Positions 53,330 through 64,000 of a stretch of 64,000 bases of DNA are shown one piece after another. The notes under the pieces are model-generated. The model worked only from the letters and a program-made list of their open reading frames with translations, was not told the DNA's origin and did no database searches. A program made the translations under genes and the position numbers. Positions within the stretch are counted from its first letter, which is position 1; the number at the start of each line of letters is the position of its first letter. Origin of the DNA: Micromussa lordhowensis (Eukaryota > Cnidaria > Anthozoa > Scleractinia > Lobophylliidae); the NCBI GenBank assembly GCA_964020085.1, contig OZ026606.1, positions 21,737,573 through 21,801,572 of the forward strand, written 5' to 3'.

Positions 53330-54550
53330 TTCTCGAATACATACATTCGTAGCTTAAACGTTTGCCTTAACGAACGTTACCCAGATCTAAAGATATAAAC
53401 ATAAACCTGCGTTATTTAAAGAAGCTCTGTTAAGATATAAGACGGATTCCGCTCAAAGTTCGAACAATAAGTGCAAAAATTATTAACCAAAAATCTAGCT
53501 ACTCATAGCACGGTAACGTTTGGAATTCTATTTAAAACAACTAACTTTAGTTCATTTCTCTAAGTGACCCCGCGATTAAATTCCCAAGCATTCTCGAGAA
53601 AGTTAATGTCAAACTTCGGAAGAATGCTTAACGCGTGTGTTATTGTGTTTTTATTGTCTGTTTTAATTGAAATATGGATAACAAGTTCACTTTCCCTCCC
53701 TCAAGTCTTGATAACTTCTTCTTAACTGTATTCCAAGTATTGCCATGTCATGAGGGTTTTTTTGGTAACTTAATTTTTGCCATTGTTGCTCGAATGTTCT
53801 GCGGAGATCATCTTAATTTCAAGTAATATTGCTTATGTGCAAAATTACTTTCAAAGTAAAGGAAACCTACAAATCCTTATAGCTTTATAAGGAAGAAAAA
53901 CACTCCAGGCAAGAAGGCATAACACTGTACACCCAAACTAAACACGGATGGTTAGCACTTAGGAGAGGATTGCGATTGAACTACAAACTTGGAAAAGTTG
54001 GCCAATTTTTTCAAGACGTACTTTCTGAATGAAGCCCCTTAAACTTATAGAATACGCTACTAATTAAATATATTTGTAAAAACGTTATAACTGGTTTACT
54101 TGGCCAACACTGTTTATAAAAACTTACACCTTACAAACAACTTCTGAATACAGTCCATGATTTCTGTTGTACTACTGATTAAATTCTCTTTGTTACTATG
54201 AAAAACCAAAGATCATATTCTAGTTTATTCAAAAGTGTCCATTGGTTTACTCAAGATGGAAACCAGGACGGGCTTGTGGTCGGTGTGAAGGATAGCTTTT
54301 CGGCCAAAACCTGGGTCACGGCTTTTCACTATACGGATTTCCCAGCCGGTAAATAACATATATGTTCTGATATGCAACACAAATTATTGTCAAACGCTTG
54401 ATTTCCGTTTCATTCTGTCTGTATCCAGCCAAAGTGCATAAAGATCGTCATAAAGTTACATCTCAAAAAGCTCAAACCCGGCTCCTATTATTTTATTCTT
54501 CCGCCAGAAATATGCGACAGAAAAATAGGCCATTTCCGAATTATCTTGAG
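53330..54550. other. Interval with no recognisable gene
   Basis: AT-rich, with only short shadow frames and no inverted repeats long enough to report. Confidence 0.5.
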
Positions 54551-54695
54551 CCTCTTTCTCAGAGCGAGTCTTGGTGCTCATCCTTTCATATGAAAATGAG
54601 ATTTCATTCACATGCAAATTAAACTCATTTCCATGTGAATGAAATCTCATTTTCATATGAAAGGATGAGCACCAAGACTCGCTTTGAGAAAGAGG
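54551..54695. mobile_element. Near-perfect foldback element
   Basis: Arms of about 63 bp starting CCTCTTTCTCAGAGCGAGTC are inverted around a short centre near 54620, with only one or two mismatches. It would form a stable hairpin in RNA or single-stranded DNA. Confidence 0.85.
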
Positions 54696-55679
54696 TTAAA
54701 GGTAATATTCCGACGATTCTCGCCCTAGGCCGCGCGCGGTTAATAAGCGCCCTCGCAGAAGCTATCAAAAGTAAATTAGAGACTATTAGACCCTCGGTAA
54801 AAAGGACGGGCGTACTCGTCGTACTTTTTGGGAGCTAAAAAAATGGTTTTGTTACTTGTTAGGGTGTTCAGCCTCAAATGGTGCACAGCGGGAACTTTTT
54901 GCGGTACCTTTTAGGGCATTGAGCGGATTCAAAACAATATGACAGGATATAATGTTTTGTTTTTGAATCGGCCACGCGTTCAAAAAAGGATCTCGGTACT
55001 TCTTTTCTTTTTAAAATTTATGACGAGCACCCCCCGCCCTTTTTGTATGGGAGTCGCACTCCCCCCCCCCCTTCCCACGGGCCATTAGCGCCCCAGGCGT
55101 TATATCGTATCATAGCGATATTTGGCTTTTGCGCAGCGGGCGGCCAGGGTGTACTCAAACGAGAAGAAAAATACAGCATGACAGCACCTTCTCGTCACAA
55201 AAAAAACCCAGCAACTTTTGTGGTCATCGTTTTCACTTTTCATATTGGAAGATTTTTTAATTAAAAATATGATTAACTAATACTTTTAACCACCTGTTTT
55301 ATTTCAATCAGCGACGTCAAACCATACTTCAATTGAAATTTCAAAAAAATATTTTTGAAATGCTTTACAGATGGAGAATATTGTCAAAAGAAACTGAGTA
55401 CTCAACGAAACTGATTTAATTTCAACTTTTGTCACAAGACAAACACAACAAGAAACAGAAAAATATGTGACTTAACTTTAATTAGAGATGCGGAAAAAAC
55501 CTAATACTGGAATTTTGTGGAACACTCCATCAAAATCACTATCAAGTGACCTGTGGCAATTCCTCTCTGTTATAAGGAAATATTATTTTTATATATTAAT
55601 TTCTTCATTTTGGTCAAGATAACAAAGTTTATAATCCACAAAATATTTTCACTCTCGTGCAATTGAGAGTGGATGGGCC

Positions 55680-55865
55680 TGCAAGAGCAAAGCAAGAAGC
55701 CATATAATAAACATGTTCGGTCTTTCGGTCGGGAATGTTCGGTCTTTCGGGAAAATCTCACACCTTGGCCTTGCTGTATTGACCTCGCTATCACTTGGTC
55801 AATACTGCAAGGTCTGGGTCCGAGATTTTCCGGAAAAGACCTTACTCTTGGTTAATAAGTAGTTA
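55680..55865. mobile_element. Hairpin-headed MITE, family A member
   Basis: GGCCTTGCTGTATTGACC and GGTCAATACTGCAAGGTC are inverted, with TTCGGGAAAATCTC and GAGATTTTCCGGAA outside them and GGTTAATAAG at the right. The blocks match those at 19833-20003, so the two are one family. Confidence 0.7.
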
Positions 55866-55880
55866 GTAACTGAATATGGC

Positions 55881-56647
55881 CTGGCTGATATCAGTGATAT
55901 TTTCCCTTATTTTTAAAACTGCATGCATTGCAGAAAATTGTATGATAGACATATGTTTTTTTGTTTGTCAAATGTGCCCTACACATCTTTGATATTAATA
56001 GATTTTAGATTGTTGGGAATATCCAAGTGATATTCTCCAATTTTCAAAGCTGTGCGTCTTGCGAAAAATATTTCAAGTGAAGGATAATAAACACAATAAC
56101 CTCCATTTGGTGCAAAAATATGCTCGGATATTATTTTCTCCTTGGACATTGTCCTTCCTTTGAAGCTCACAGTTTTCCTCAAGCTGTTTTCTTGGAAAAC
56201 CTTGTTGCTTCTCAGAACAGATGATGTCTGCTGACAAATATTTCAGCATGGTTTTGCAACAAACGGAGGCTATTCACTTTATTTACCTATCAGATATTAT
56301 GTTTAACATAAGGCCTGGTTCAAATTTTGAATGTGCCAAACCTAATGTTGCTATTACACTGTAGGTGTACATGTATGCAAAGTTTGACGCCTGAATCAGT
56401 TGCAACCGACACAATAGTATTATTTTGGGTTGACCTAATGCCATTCGATTCTACTATGTCTGCTGAGTGGAACGGCAAAAGTTTGACTTTGATTCAGACG
56501 TTGAACTTTACAAGTGCCAGATCTAAAACATAAATTATGGGCATTTAATATAAATTATATTTTACCTGAAAGATTTTGTGTAAATGTTTGATCCTAAGCA
56601 AGGTATTAATGTTTTTAACTAAGGCAAAAGACTATGACCATGACATG
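55881..56647. other. Interval with no recognisable gene
   Basis: AT-rich and non-repetitive at this resolution. Only shadow frames are present. Confidence 0.45.
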
Positions 56648-57902
56648 CAGGGTTCATACTAGTCTCCTCCACAGCTGTTTTTTTGGGATGTCACGCAATG
56701 CTCCCCCCAAAGAAACAGCTGCTCACATCTAAACCACATTCCTTTCCTTTTGTGTTTGTGGTTTGTTTGCGTTCTGTTGAACAGACCAATCACATAACAG
56801 CAATGTGCAGTGCGAACACTGAGGGATTTCCAGCTTTTGTTTTGTGCTGCATGCCACCGAAAAAAAGGCTGTGTTCACAGGCTACGATCATGACGGACGA
56901 AAACAATTTTGTGAATGAAAGCGCTAAGTGCTTCATGTGCTCATCAATGCGTTCAGCTAATGAGAGAATATATATTTTCTGAAAAAGTCAAATTGTAAAT
57001 GTCAACTGCTATGCTAATGACACAAGTTAATATTGTTTGTTTGAAAGACATTGTGTTATAAGTGTCTTTTGAAGTTTCAGCGAGCTACTGAGAAATTAGT
57101 GGAAATATAATATAAAAAGAAATTCAAGATGCCCTTCAAGCCCAGCCAAGGGCTAAATGCTTCCTACAGATTAAAATCAGAGGAAAGAAGCAGCATTCAG
57201 AGCTTGCTGCCAACAAATTGAGCCACTTGATTTCCTGGTTTCTTTGGTACAGAAGTTATAAAAGATATCTTCCATCAATACATTAATTTTTTTGAATTGC
57301 AAGCTTCCAGTATTTCCTTAGCTATAGTGTTGCCAGTATTTTTCAGCAGCCCTAAACAAAAGCTGGAAATCTGTCTGTGTTTGCAGACAGATGTCACCAT
57401 GTTCGTTTGTGACATCTCCCAGAATGGGATGCAAAGGTAAGAAACAATATCTGATTGGACAAGTTTCAATGGATGAATTTGGTGCGAAAACGTTCTTGAA
57501 AATGAAATGAATGTGATTGGCTAATTTTATTTAAAAAATGTGGTGGATGTGATCTTTTTTCCCTATGAGGGGGGGGGGGGGGCATTGCGTGACATCCGAC
57601 CCAAAGAACTGCTGCGGAGGAGACTAGGTTCGTACAGGTCCTGGAAAACCTGGAAAGTCCTGGAATTTTATTGTGGCATTTTCCAGGACGGAAAAAGGCT
57701 ACTGGTCTTAAAAAGTTCTGGAAATCTGTTGAACTCAAGTAAGAAATTGTATTGAGAATTGTATGGCAGACAGTAAGGAGAATTGACATTGTAATCTTGG
57801 GTGTTAATTAAAGGGTTAATGTGAATTTTAGTATCCTGGAAAAATCAACCTTAGTCCTGGAAAATCCTGGACATTAGTTTCTGAAAAAGGGTATGAACCT
57901 TG
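56648..57902. mobile_element. MITE interrupted by a nested element
   Basis: The outer ends CAGGGTTCATAC and GTATGAACCTTG are inverted and flanked by a 6-bp direct repeat GACATG (56642-56647 and 57903-57908). The right part has repeated CCTGGAAAA/TCCTGG motifs. The left end is split by the 967-bp element at 56660. Without it the MITE is about 279 bp. Its right end is about 50 bp from the TRIP4 stop codon. Confidence 0.75.
56660..57626. mobile_element. TIR element with 9-bp target duplication nested in a MITE
   Basis: The ends TAGTCTCCTCC(A/G)CAGC are inverted, with GGGATGTCACGCAATGC and GCATTGCGTGACATCC also in the arms. It is flanked by GGTTCATAC and GGTTCGTAC (56651-56659 and 57627-57635), a 9-bp duplication with one mismatch, in line with a Mutator-like element. 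An inner inverted block (GGATTTCCAGCTTTTGTTT and its complement) suggests long, decayed arms. No transposase. Confidence 0.75.
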
Positions 57903-57951
57903 GACATGACCTGTTGCCATGGACTAAGTATGATTAATTAAAGATGCTCCT

Positions 57952-59517
57952 TTAGGCTGCTTTCCTGAGCCCTCCTTTAGCAGCCTTGTGGATTGCAGGA
58001 TCAAGTTTCCATATTTTATGCTGTCCTTTCACTGGAAATTTCACTGCCAGCTGCTGTGGATTTTCGCAAACAAAGACGTAAGGAGATTCTGACTCGCCTT
58101 CTGGAAACTCTTCTTTGTAATCTTCCTGGGCAAGACAGTCAACAAGATCTACGCAACCCAGAAGACATGACGCAGGGTACAGTTTCGGAAATGCAACATT
58201 TCCATCTCCATACAAGGCTCTATACATGCCTTCAACAGCTGCAATCTCCTGCTCAGTTGGCTGCTTTGCAGCTGCAGCAATCCACAAACGTCCACGGTGG
58301 GGTGTATACCATGTGCGGCCTTCGACTCTCTTGATTCCTAGCACAAGCAGTGAAGCCCACGGTTGGTGCATGCTCAGACATGCACCAGTATCACTCATCT
58401 CCTGAAATTCTTTATCTTGGATGCGTAGAACTTCTCTTCCCCCCTGTTTCTCTGCCAAATTCTTAAGACTTGTTAGTTTGCTACTTCCCTTCAAAGTAGA
58501 AACAAATTTTAATGATCTGACATTTGGAAAATCAGGATTGGCAACCCTTTGTTGTTCAGAGATTTTATCTGAACTATAAAAACCAGAAGCAAGCACAGCA
58601 GCATCAGAATTAACACCGTAATCAACCTGGGGTTCATCCTCGTCAATGACTTTTCGGCCAGCAAAGTCAAGTGTCACTTTCATCTCCCTGCGGGAGCCAT
58701 GGCGTTTCTCCCTGAGCTCATCTTCTTTCTTTCGCAGAGCATCTCTCTCCTTCTTGGAAAGCCACCTGTTGGTGTCACTTGCAAAGTAGTCACACTCATC
58801 ATCAATCACCTTGGTGCGACGAACACCACTCTTGTCATACTCTATAAGCCTGTTTTTATGAGCAATAGCCTTTTGAAGACTTTCGTCTCCAGCTGATGTG
58901 TCTGTTTTTGCTTCTGTATCACTTTCTATGGCTTGCGTCAGTAGCTTCTCGTAGAGTTTTTGACTCTTTTTGGAATTTCGTGCCAAGATTTCTTGTTCTT
59001 CTTTGGTGCAAACTAAAGCTCCACAGAAGAAGCAGGGACCTGAGCCTTCCTGCATGCAAACGATCCGCCCACACTCTGTGCAGTTATTCACTAAATTGTG
59101 TTTTTGGCCCAGACATTCACAAGGATGCCTTCCCGGCAGGCGTACGGAGCTTCGTGCTTGTCCCTCTGCGCTATAAAGCGGCACAAATTTTGCGTTCTTT
59201 TTCTTTGTTTCTTTCCCTGAATTGATAGGTGGGCCCGTAAAACCACCGCCAAAATCACCCGAGCATTTCTGAGAATATGAAAGATCGACATAAGCAGAAT
59301 TTTCCACGCCAGCTACCAGATCAGAAAATTCCATCAAAATTTGGCGATGCTGGCGATTTTTTGGGTCAAGAAAACTTCGCAGATACGTTTCTAGCTCACT
59401 CGCGGTATTTAGTGACAAGATGTAGCCCGTCACATCGTCATCAGCGTCTGTTATTTTCAACAATTCCTGAATACACCACGCTTTCACTTCAGTAGAAACA
59501 ACCGAGACAGGCGCCAT
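57952..59517 (-). CDS. TRIP4: Activating signal cointegrator 1 (ASC-1), intronless
   Basis: Subunit of the ASC-1 complex, a transcription cofactor also involved in splitting collided ribosomes. In one uninterrupted 521-residue frame I see an N-terminal helical region, the C2HC5-type zinc finger (CECLGQKHNLVNNCTECG through GPCFFCGALVC, Cys at about 133-170), the conserved RRTKVIDDECDYFASDTNRWLS segment, and a C-terminal ASCH domain at about 380-497 (CLSMHQPWASLLVLGIKRVE). Vertebrate TRIP4 is about 580 residues and multi-exonic, while this copy has no intron. The start at 59517 lies in AAGATGGCGCC, close to a TISU element. An upstream in-frame ATG at 59541 would add eight residues. It is divergent from the gene at 59734. 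All domains are present, so it is probably functional. Confidence 0.93.
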   Translation of the reverse strand: MAPVSVVSTEVKAWCIQELLKITDADDDVTGYILSLNTASELETYLRSFLDPKNRQHRQILMEFSDLVAGVENSAYVDLSYSQKCSGDFGGGFTGPPINSGKETKKKNAKFVPLYSAEGQARSSVRLPGRHPCECLGQKHNLVNNCTECGRIVCMQEGSGPCFFCGALVCTKEEQEILARNSKKSQKLYEKLLTQAIESDTEAKTDTSAGDESLQKAIAHKNRLIEYDKSGVRRTKVIDDECDYFASDTNRWLSKKERDALRKKEDELREKRHGSRREMKVTLDFAGRKVIDEDEPQVDYGVNSDAAVLASGFYSSDKISEQQRVANPDFPNVRSLKFVSTLKGSSKLTSLKNLAEKQGGREVLRIQDKEFQEMSDTGACLSMHQPWASLLVLGIKRVEGRTWYTPHRGRLWIAAAAKQPTEQEIAAVEGMYRALYGDGNVAFPKLYPASCLLGCVDLVDCLAQEDYKEEFPEGESESPYVFVCENPQQLAVKFPVKGQHKIWKLDPAIHKAAKGGLRKAA

Positions 59518-59733
59518 CTTTTCCCAAATGCAATTGCGCATGGGCCTTAGATACTACCGCTGATATGTCGCGTACTCACAAGCAAGTTCGTCGTCAGTCG
59601 TCAGATGTTTGAAAGGAAGTGAGGGAGTCACTGGAACGCTTATGTCGGGATCAGAAACACTGCCTGTTTCCGATTTTGCTTTGTCGTCATTCACCAATGT
59701 TTAGGTTTTCACACACTGCGTTTAGTGTAAGAT
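59518..59733. promoter_or_regulatory. Bidirectional promoter between TRIP4 and the BAR-like gene
   Basis: 216 bp separate the two start codons. The interval contains TGCGCATGGGC (NRF1-like) near 59535 and AAGGAAGTGAGG (ETS-like) near 59612. No TATA box is visible. Motif assignments are by eye. Confidence 0.65.
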
Positions 59734-62700
59734 ATGGACAGCGTACGATATTTGTCCTACCACCAGTGGAAGGAGAGTAAAGGCGGCGACACCAGTAAAT
59801 CTCCTACATATCATCAGAAACTACTGGAGAACGTCGAGACACTTGACTCAAATGTGGGAGCGATCGATAAGCAGATAACTGGTTATTTAGATGCGACTAA
59901 ATCTTTCTGTGGGGCAGGTTCCCAGCTGGCAGAATCCTTTTCAACGGTCTTAAAAGAAACCCCACTACTAGAAATCTCCCAACAGCTGAAACAAGTGGTT
60001 GAAGAAATCGACCATGTCGCTCATCAGTCGAGTGTTCATATCACAAGTCACATTTTGGGGACGCTTTGCGAGTTCAAGGCGACTTTGCCTGGGCTCAGGC
60101 GAGCCATTGAAGCGCACAAGAGAAGCGTTCAGAACTACGAATCGTGTCAAGAAAACCTGGAATTGTTAGAGAAAGACGAAGGCTTGGTAAACAATGATGG
60201 TAAGAGACTCAAAACAACCCGACAACGATTTCGTGCCGCGACTGAAGAATTGACAACGGAAGAAGAGAAATTATACAGAAGCTTTTCTGAAGTGGAGGAA
60301 AATCGAGTCAAGGTATGTTCTGTTTAAATATGAGATCTAGAAGGTTCTGTTTCGACTTGACATATGGAGTGTTTATATAATTGCAATGCCACCAGCTTGT
60401 AGCGTAGTATATTTATACAGTGTTATTATGTGAAAGTAAACTGGCTCGATGTCCAGTTTACTTTCACTGTTTCACGTCCATCAAAAGAATCTAGATGGAC
60501 TTATAAATATGTGAATCATAGATTAAATGCTTTACACTCCGTTTTATCTGAATGAGTTTTGTACAACATTAACCTTTACTTATACATCTCTTTTCGTGAG
60601 TGGATTAATTAAATAGCTGCTTTGTCTCGAGGTAAAACGCGCCAAGGCCAAATGCCTGCGTGAAATCGTTTTGTCATGCTCTCAAAATATCTACAGAAGC
60701 GCATTACCTCAAAAGTTAAATAAGCTTAAGTCTTGTGCAAATACTGCTTATGTAACTTAACTCAGCAGTAAAGAAACCAGAACATTTCGTTTGAGGGGAC
60801 CTTATAGGTGATCAAGAGTTGTTTCAGGAATTCGTTGCAATGTTGTGTCGGCTCTTAACACATTTTTGGCGTGACCTTCGGGCTATCGGAGTTTCTCAGG
60901 TGTTAAATTGCATCTGTCGTTTTAACGACCACTTTTGCCTCTTGACACTTTCGTAACAAAACGTTTTTAAACGCATTAATGGTTATACACCATTTAGGAA
61001 TGGTCTTCTTGTTTTAAAATCTGACACATTTCAATCAAGGCTGCTTTACCAACGATAAGCTTAATTCTCCAAGGAGTTTATTTCTTTCATGTTGAGCATC
61101 TTATTCATGCACACAGCTTGTTATAAATTGTTTTGAGTGGGTCGGAGTCAAAACATCCCGATAAACTCCCTTTCTCCTTGGATGTTTGTTCTAAGACGTG
61201 ACAGGGGGCTTTTTCATAATATCAGCTCTTCAGCATTTCAGTCGCCATTATGTACTTGTACAAATTGTACACGTGTGTAAACCTGTGAAGACTTATTAAA
61301 TACACAAATAAACATAACTGTATCGAATAATTGAAAATTCCTTGTTCAATACATGCATAACAAAAATATTGTTCTGCCTTCAAGTGAGAGCTCGCATAAA
61401 ATGCACAGCATAACTATATTGTGTAGATGTCAAGGAAATAATTTCTGCTATGCAACATTAATCATTCATTCTTGATAAGTCACATGCAAATCCATTGTTT
61501 ATACAAAAATGTTGTCAGTGATTGATACTTTGAACCAAATTAAAAGGCAACAATTTTCACATCAACTACTTGGTTTTTAGTTTCAGGCATTTTATAAATG
61601 TATAATTTTTCTGTATTGAGGTGGGAGCTTTTTCCTTGCTTGTAAATCATAGCCAAGTTTCTACTGTGTTTTAAGATGCAAATATAATAATAGGGTTTTG
61701 GATTCGTTGTTTTGATTTCCAGACTGGAAACATTCATTTTCAAAAGTGCAGCTGTGTTTGTCAGTTTGAAATGTTTTTATAAACTTGCACTTGGCAAATT
61801 TGAATTCTTTTCATTGGAGTAGTCCATACTTAGTAGAAACATGCTGATTAAAGGCTGCTGCAGAAATGTTTTCATGTTAAATGTTAACAGGTTTTTAACA
61901 CCGTTATAATTTTCTTGTAGGATTTTTATAAGGTTTTACCGGTATGTACTTGTATATCTTTGTTCTGTTCTATTTCACCAAGCAAGCTGAACATATTTGA
62001 TATTTCTGTCAAAATTGAAATCTAAAGCTCTCCTTGAAAACAAAAAAAAATGCATGTGACTTGGCAAATAAATTGAATATTTGCATAAATTTTCCTCTGT
62101 TATTTGAGAATAGAAACAAAATTATTGCTTGTGGTCCGACTTTTCATTGTGTTTTATTTGTCTTGGAGTTATGTTTAAACCATGGATGTCAATGTCTGTT
62201 TTTGGGACTGTATGAACTTGAGATTGCCTGATCAAATTTGACTTGAATTGGCAAGTTCCTCTGAACCAGCTGCCAATAATTATGTAATGAATCATGTTTA
62301 GCATGTGTCTATCAAGTTATGTAAGCATGTAGAAATTTGGAGAGCACAAGTTGTTTGGGTTAATACAGTAAAAACCCGCATACAAGAACATGTATTCAGC
62401 CTGAAAATTGAAAACTGTTCTTATAAATAAAAACTCTTCCCTTTTCAGTTTAATAGGACAAACAGTGTCTGTAGCTTTACTGTGGTATTGCACTAAGATC
62501 TCTTTATAAATGCTAGTAATTTCACTTGCTGTGTATAGCAAATGTACATCATGTTTGAACATCATAGTTAGTAAATCCCTTACATTTTTTAGAAGTAAAA
62601 AATCAAGAACACTTAAGAACACTTTCAGGCTGATTTCACCTAAAATACCCGATATATAAGAACCCAATCTTCCTGAAACCCGAAAATGGGTGTTCTTGTA

Positions 62701-63902
62701 TGCGGGTTTGTACTGTATAGCAAACCAGACAACTCCAGCCGAGTCTCCAATATTCTCGTAATTCCCAATACACCAACTCATCAATAGCTACATTATAAAC
62801 TTAGTTAAAAGCATGAATCAATATTTCTTCAGAGGCATAGCAGGACTGATTATGATCATTTCTTTTATAAAATTAATTGTTAACAGTAGATTTCTTTGTG
62901 AGTATTGTTTGGTTGGAAAAATGTTCTAATAAGAAAAGTATTAAGTTTTTCATTGGTCTGGAATGTGTACAGTGGAACCACATTATTCCGGTCACCAACT
63001 GGCCGCAGAAACTTGAACATATTAACAGGGTGGATGTATTAAAGGGGTTCCTCAAATAAGAAATTGACTGACTGAGCTTTTGTTTTTATGAGCATGGGGT
63101 GACGTGATCTATTTTGAATAATGATACTATAGAAAAAAAAAACTAGAGAAATAAGAAGTGCGATGTTCATGCACCACCATGCTAAGATATGTTTAGAGGA
63201 TATTACATGGCAGTGCAAAGATATCAATCTTATTTTGACTGGTAAGAGCAATATTTTACAAACAAGGACAGCGAGTGAGTAAATTGTTGTTTTTAACACA
63301 AGAAATTAAAATTCAAGCCCCAGTGTTTTTTCTTTGGGGTGAGTACAAAATTTTAAAAAAATGATCAGAGGGGCTAGGGTTAGAAGGGTTGATATGGGAT
63401 CCTTGCAGGGTAGGGTGGGGTTGGGAACTGAGAGGGGTTTGGTAGTGTGCATGTTACTCTTTTTAAGAACCCCCAAAAAATTTTTACCCACAGCTATAGT
63501 TTGAAACGAATTAAGTAATACAAAAGCCAGAACCTGACGATAATTTCAGGACATATAAGATAAATGATAGACCGAGACACGATGAATCTAGTCGGTCTAT
63601 TGTTTATCTTAAGTAATACAGATTGGTATAATTCTGACCTAAAGAACAAATTGACCTACAACATATTTTGTAATAAAAACACTTCCATCTATCTGTGATA
63701 CATGTAAATATTATTTATATTCCTTTAGATGTTGGGTTCCTGCTTCCTCTCTCTGTTGCAAGTCCAGTCACAGTTTTTGATGTCGTCAGCGGACTTGACA
63801 GCATCACTCGGTGGCTTCCATGAGATTGGTGACTATCTGCGGGACAGAGAAGTTACCCTAGCTCTCAAGGATGCCACGGCAACATGGCTTTCTCTTGCTC
63901 AA
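59734..63902 (+). CDS. BAR-like coiled-coil protein, first two coding exons (partial)
   Basis: Exon 1 (59734-60312, 193 codons) and exon 2 (63729-63902, 58 codons) join in phase 0 with GT-AG splice sites. The gene continues beyond the window. The protein is almost all helix with heptad-like spacing (KLLENVETLDSNVGAIDKQI, SFCGAGSQLAESFSTVL, ELTTEEEKLYRSFSEVEENR). The pattern of an early GxxLAxxF segment followed by long charged helices resembles BAR domains, which bind and bend membranes. I do not recognise the exact family. The start is the first ATG after the divergent promoter. Confidence 0.65.
60313..62365. other. First part of intron 1 of the BAR-like gene
   Basis: AT-rich intronic sequence. 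It contains a small perfect hairpin (GTGAAAGTAAACTGG inverted around GACATCGAG-like loop, 60430-60468). Nothing else is supported. Confidence 0.5.
62366..62715. mobile_element. Tc1/mariner-type MITE
   Basis: Inverted ends starting CAGTAAAAACCCGCATACAA (about 24 bp, one mismatch) are flanked by TA on both sides (62364-62365 and 62716-62717). It is 350 bp with no transposase. It lies in intron 1 of the BAR-like gene. Confidence 0.85.
63558..63613. repeat. Short inverted repeat
   Basis: AAGATAAATGATAGACCGA and TCGGTCTATTGTTTATCTT are inverted around about 16 bp. Probably a MITE relic close to exon 2 of the BAR-like gene. Confidence 0.55.
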
Positions 63903-64000
63903 GTATGTCAAGTATTTCACAGTGACATGATCATGTCAAGTAATTTAATATAGGAAGTTCTCCAAGGGGCTGAGTTTAGAGTGATATTTCCCTAGTACAG

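Overview
This window is animal nuclear DNA. It holds intron-rich orthologues of widely conserved animal genes (RBM28, COG4, TRIP4) with GT-AG introns, embedded in a dense mixture of mobile elements: a Penelope-like retroelement, a DIRS-type tyrosine-recombinase retrotransposon, a CR1/L2-type LINE, tRNA-derived SINEs, Tc1-like DNA transposons and many foldback MITEs. That mixture, the moderate AT richness and the repeat styles fit an anthozoan cnidarian, most likely a stony coral. The species cannot be read from the sequence, and no marker here excludes another cnidarian.

Layout. Positions 1-795 carry the decayed end of a Penelope-like element. Positions 2664-13826 are two head-to-tail copies of a 5,581-bp unit that covers the 3' half of RBM28 and its downstream flank. 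I saw only four differences between the copies. RBM28 (minus strand) starts at 23369, runs through six coding exons and ends at 10054, inside the second copy. The first copy is a promoterless tail of duplicated exons. RBM28 intron 2 (14409-20722) contains a three-deep transposon nest: a Tc1-like element, holding an element with an 8-bp target duplication, holding a TTAA-flanked MITE. Intron 1 holds a 5'-truncated LINE.

COG4 (plus strand) starts at 23471, only 101 bp from the RBM28 start codon, so the two share a very compact bidirectional promoter. I could trace 30 coding exons from 23471 to 46633 that join in frame to 750 residues. COG4 intron 12 holds a 4.6-kb DIRS-type retrotransposon with gag-like, RT-RNase H and tyrosine recombinase reading frames and the diagnostic internal complementary region. 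Other COG4 introns hold foldback MITEs, some very close to splice sites.

Positions 46634-57951 are a gene-poor convergent interval made of MITEs, including one MITE nested in another. TRIP4 (minus, 59517-57952) has no introns. A plus-strand gene for a BAR-like coiled-coil protein starts 216 bp away at 59734 and runs off the right edge. The window is therefore two divergent gene pairs of general cell function (ribosome biogenesis with Golgi tethering; ribosome-quality/transcription cofactor with a probable membrane-shaping protein) separated by repeats. Strongest points for follow-up: the near-identical partial duplication of RBM28, the nested transposons, tRNA-like Pol III promoters inside three unrelated inverted-repeat elements, arrays of short repeats just inside transposon ends, TISU-type start codons, and a 91-bp perfect palindrome with a hammerhead-ribozyme-like core.
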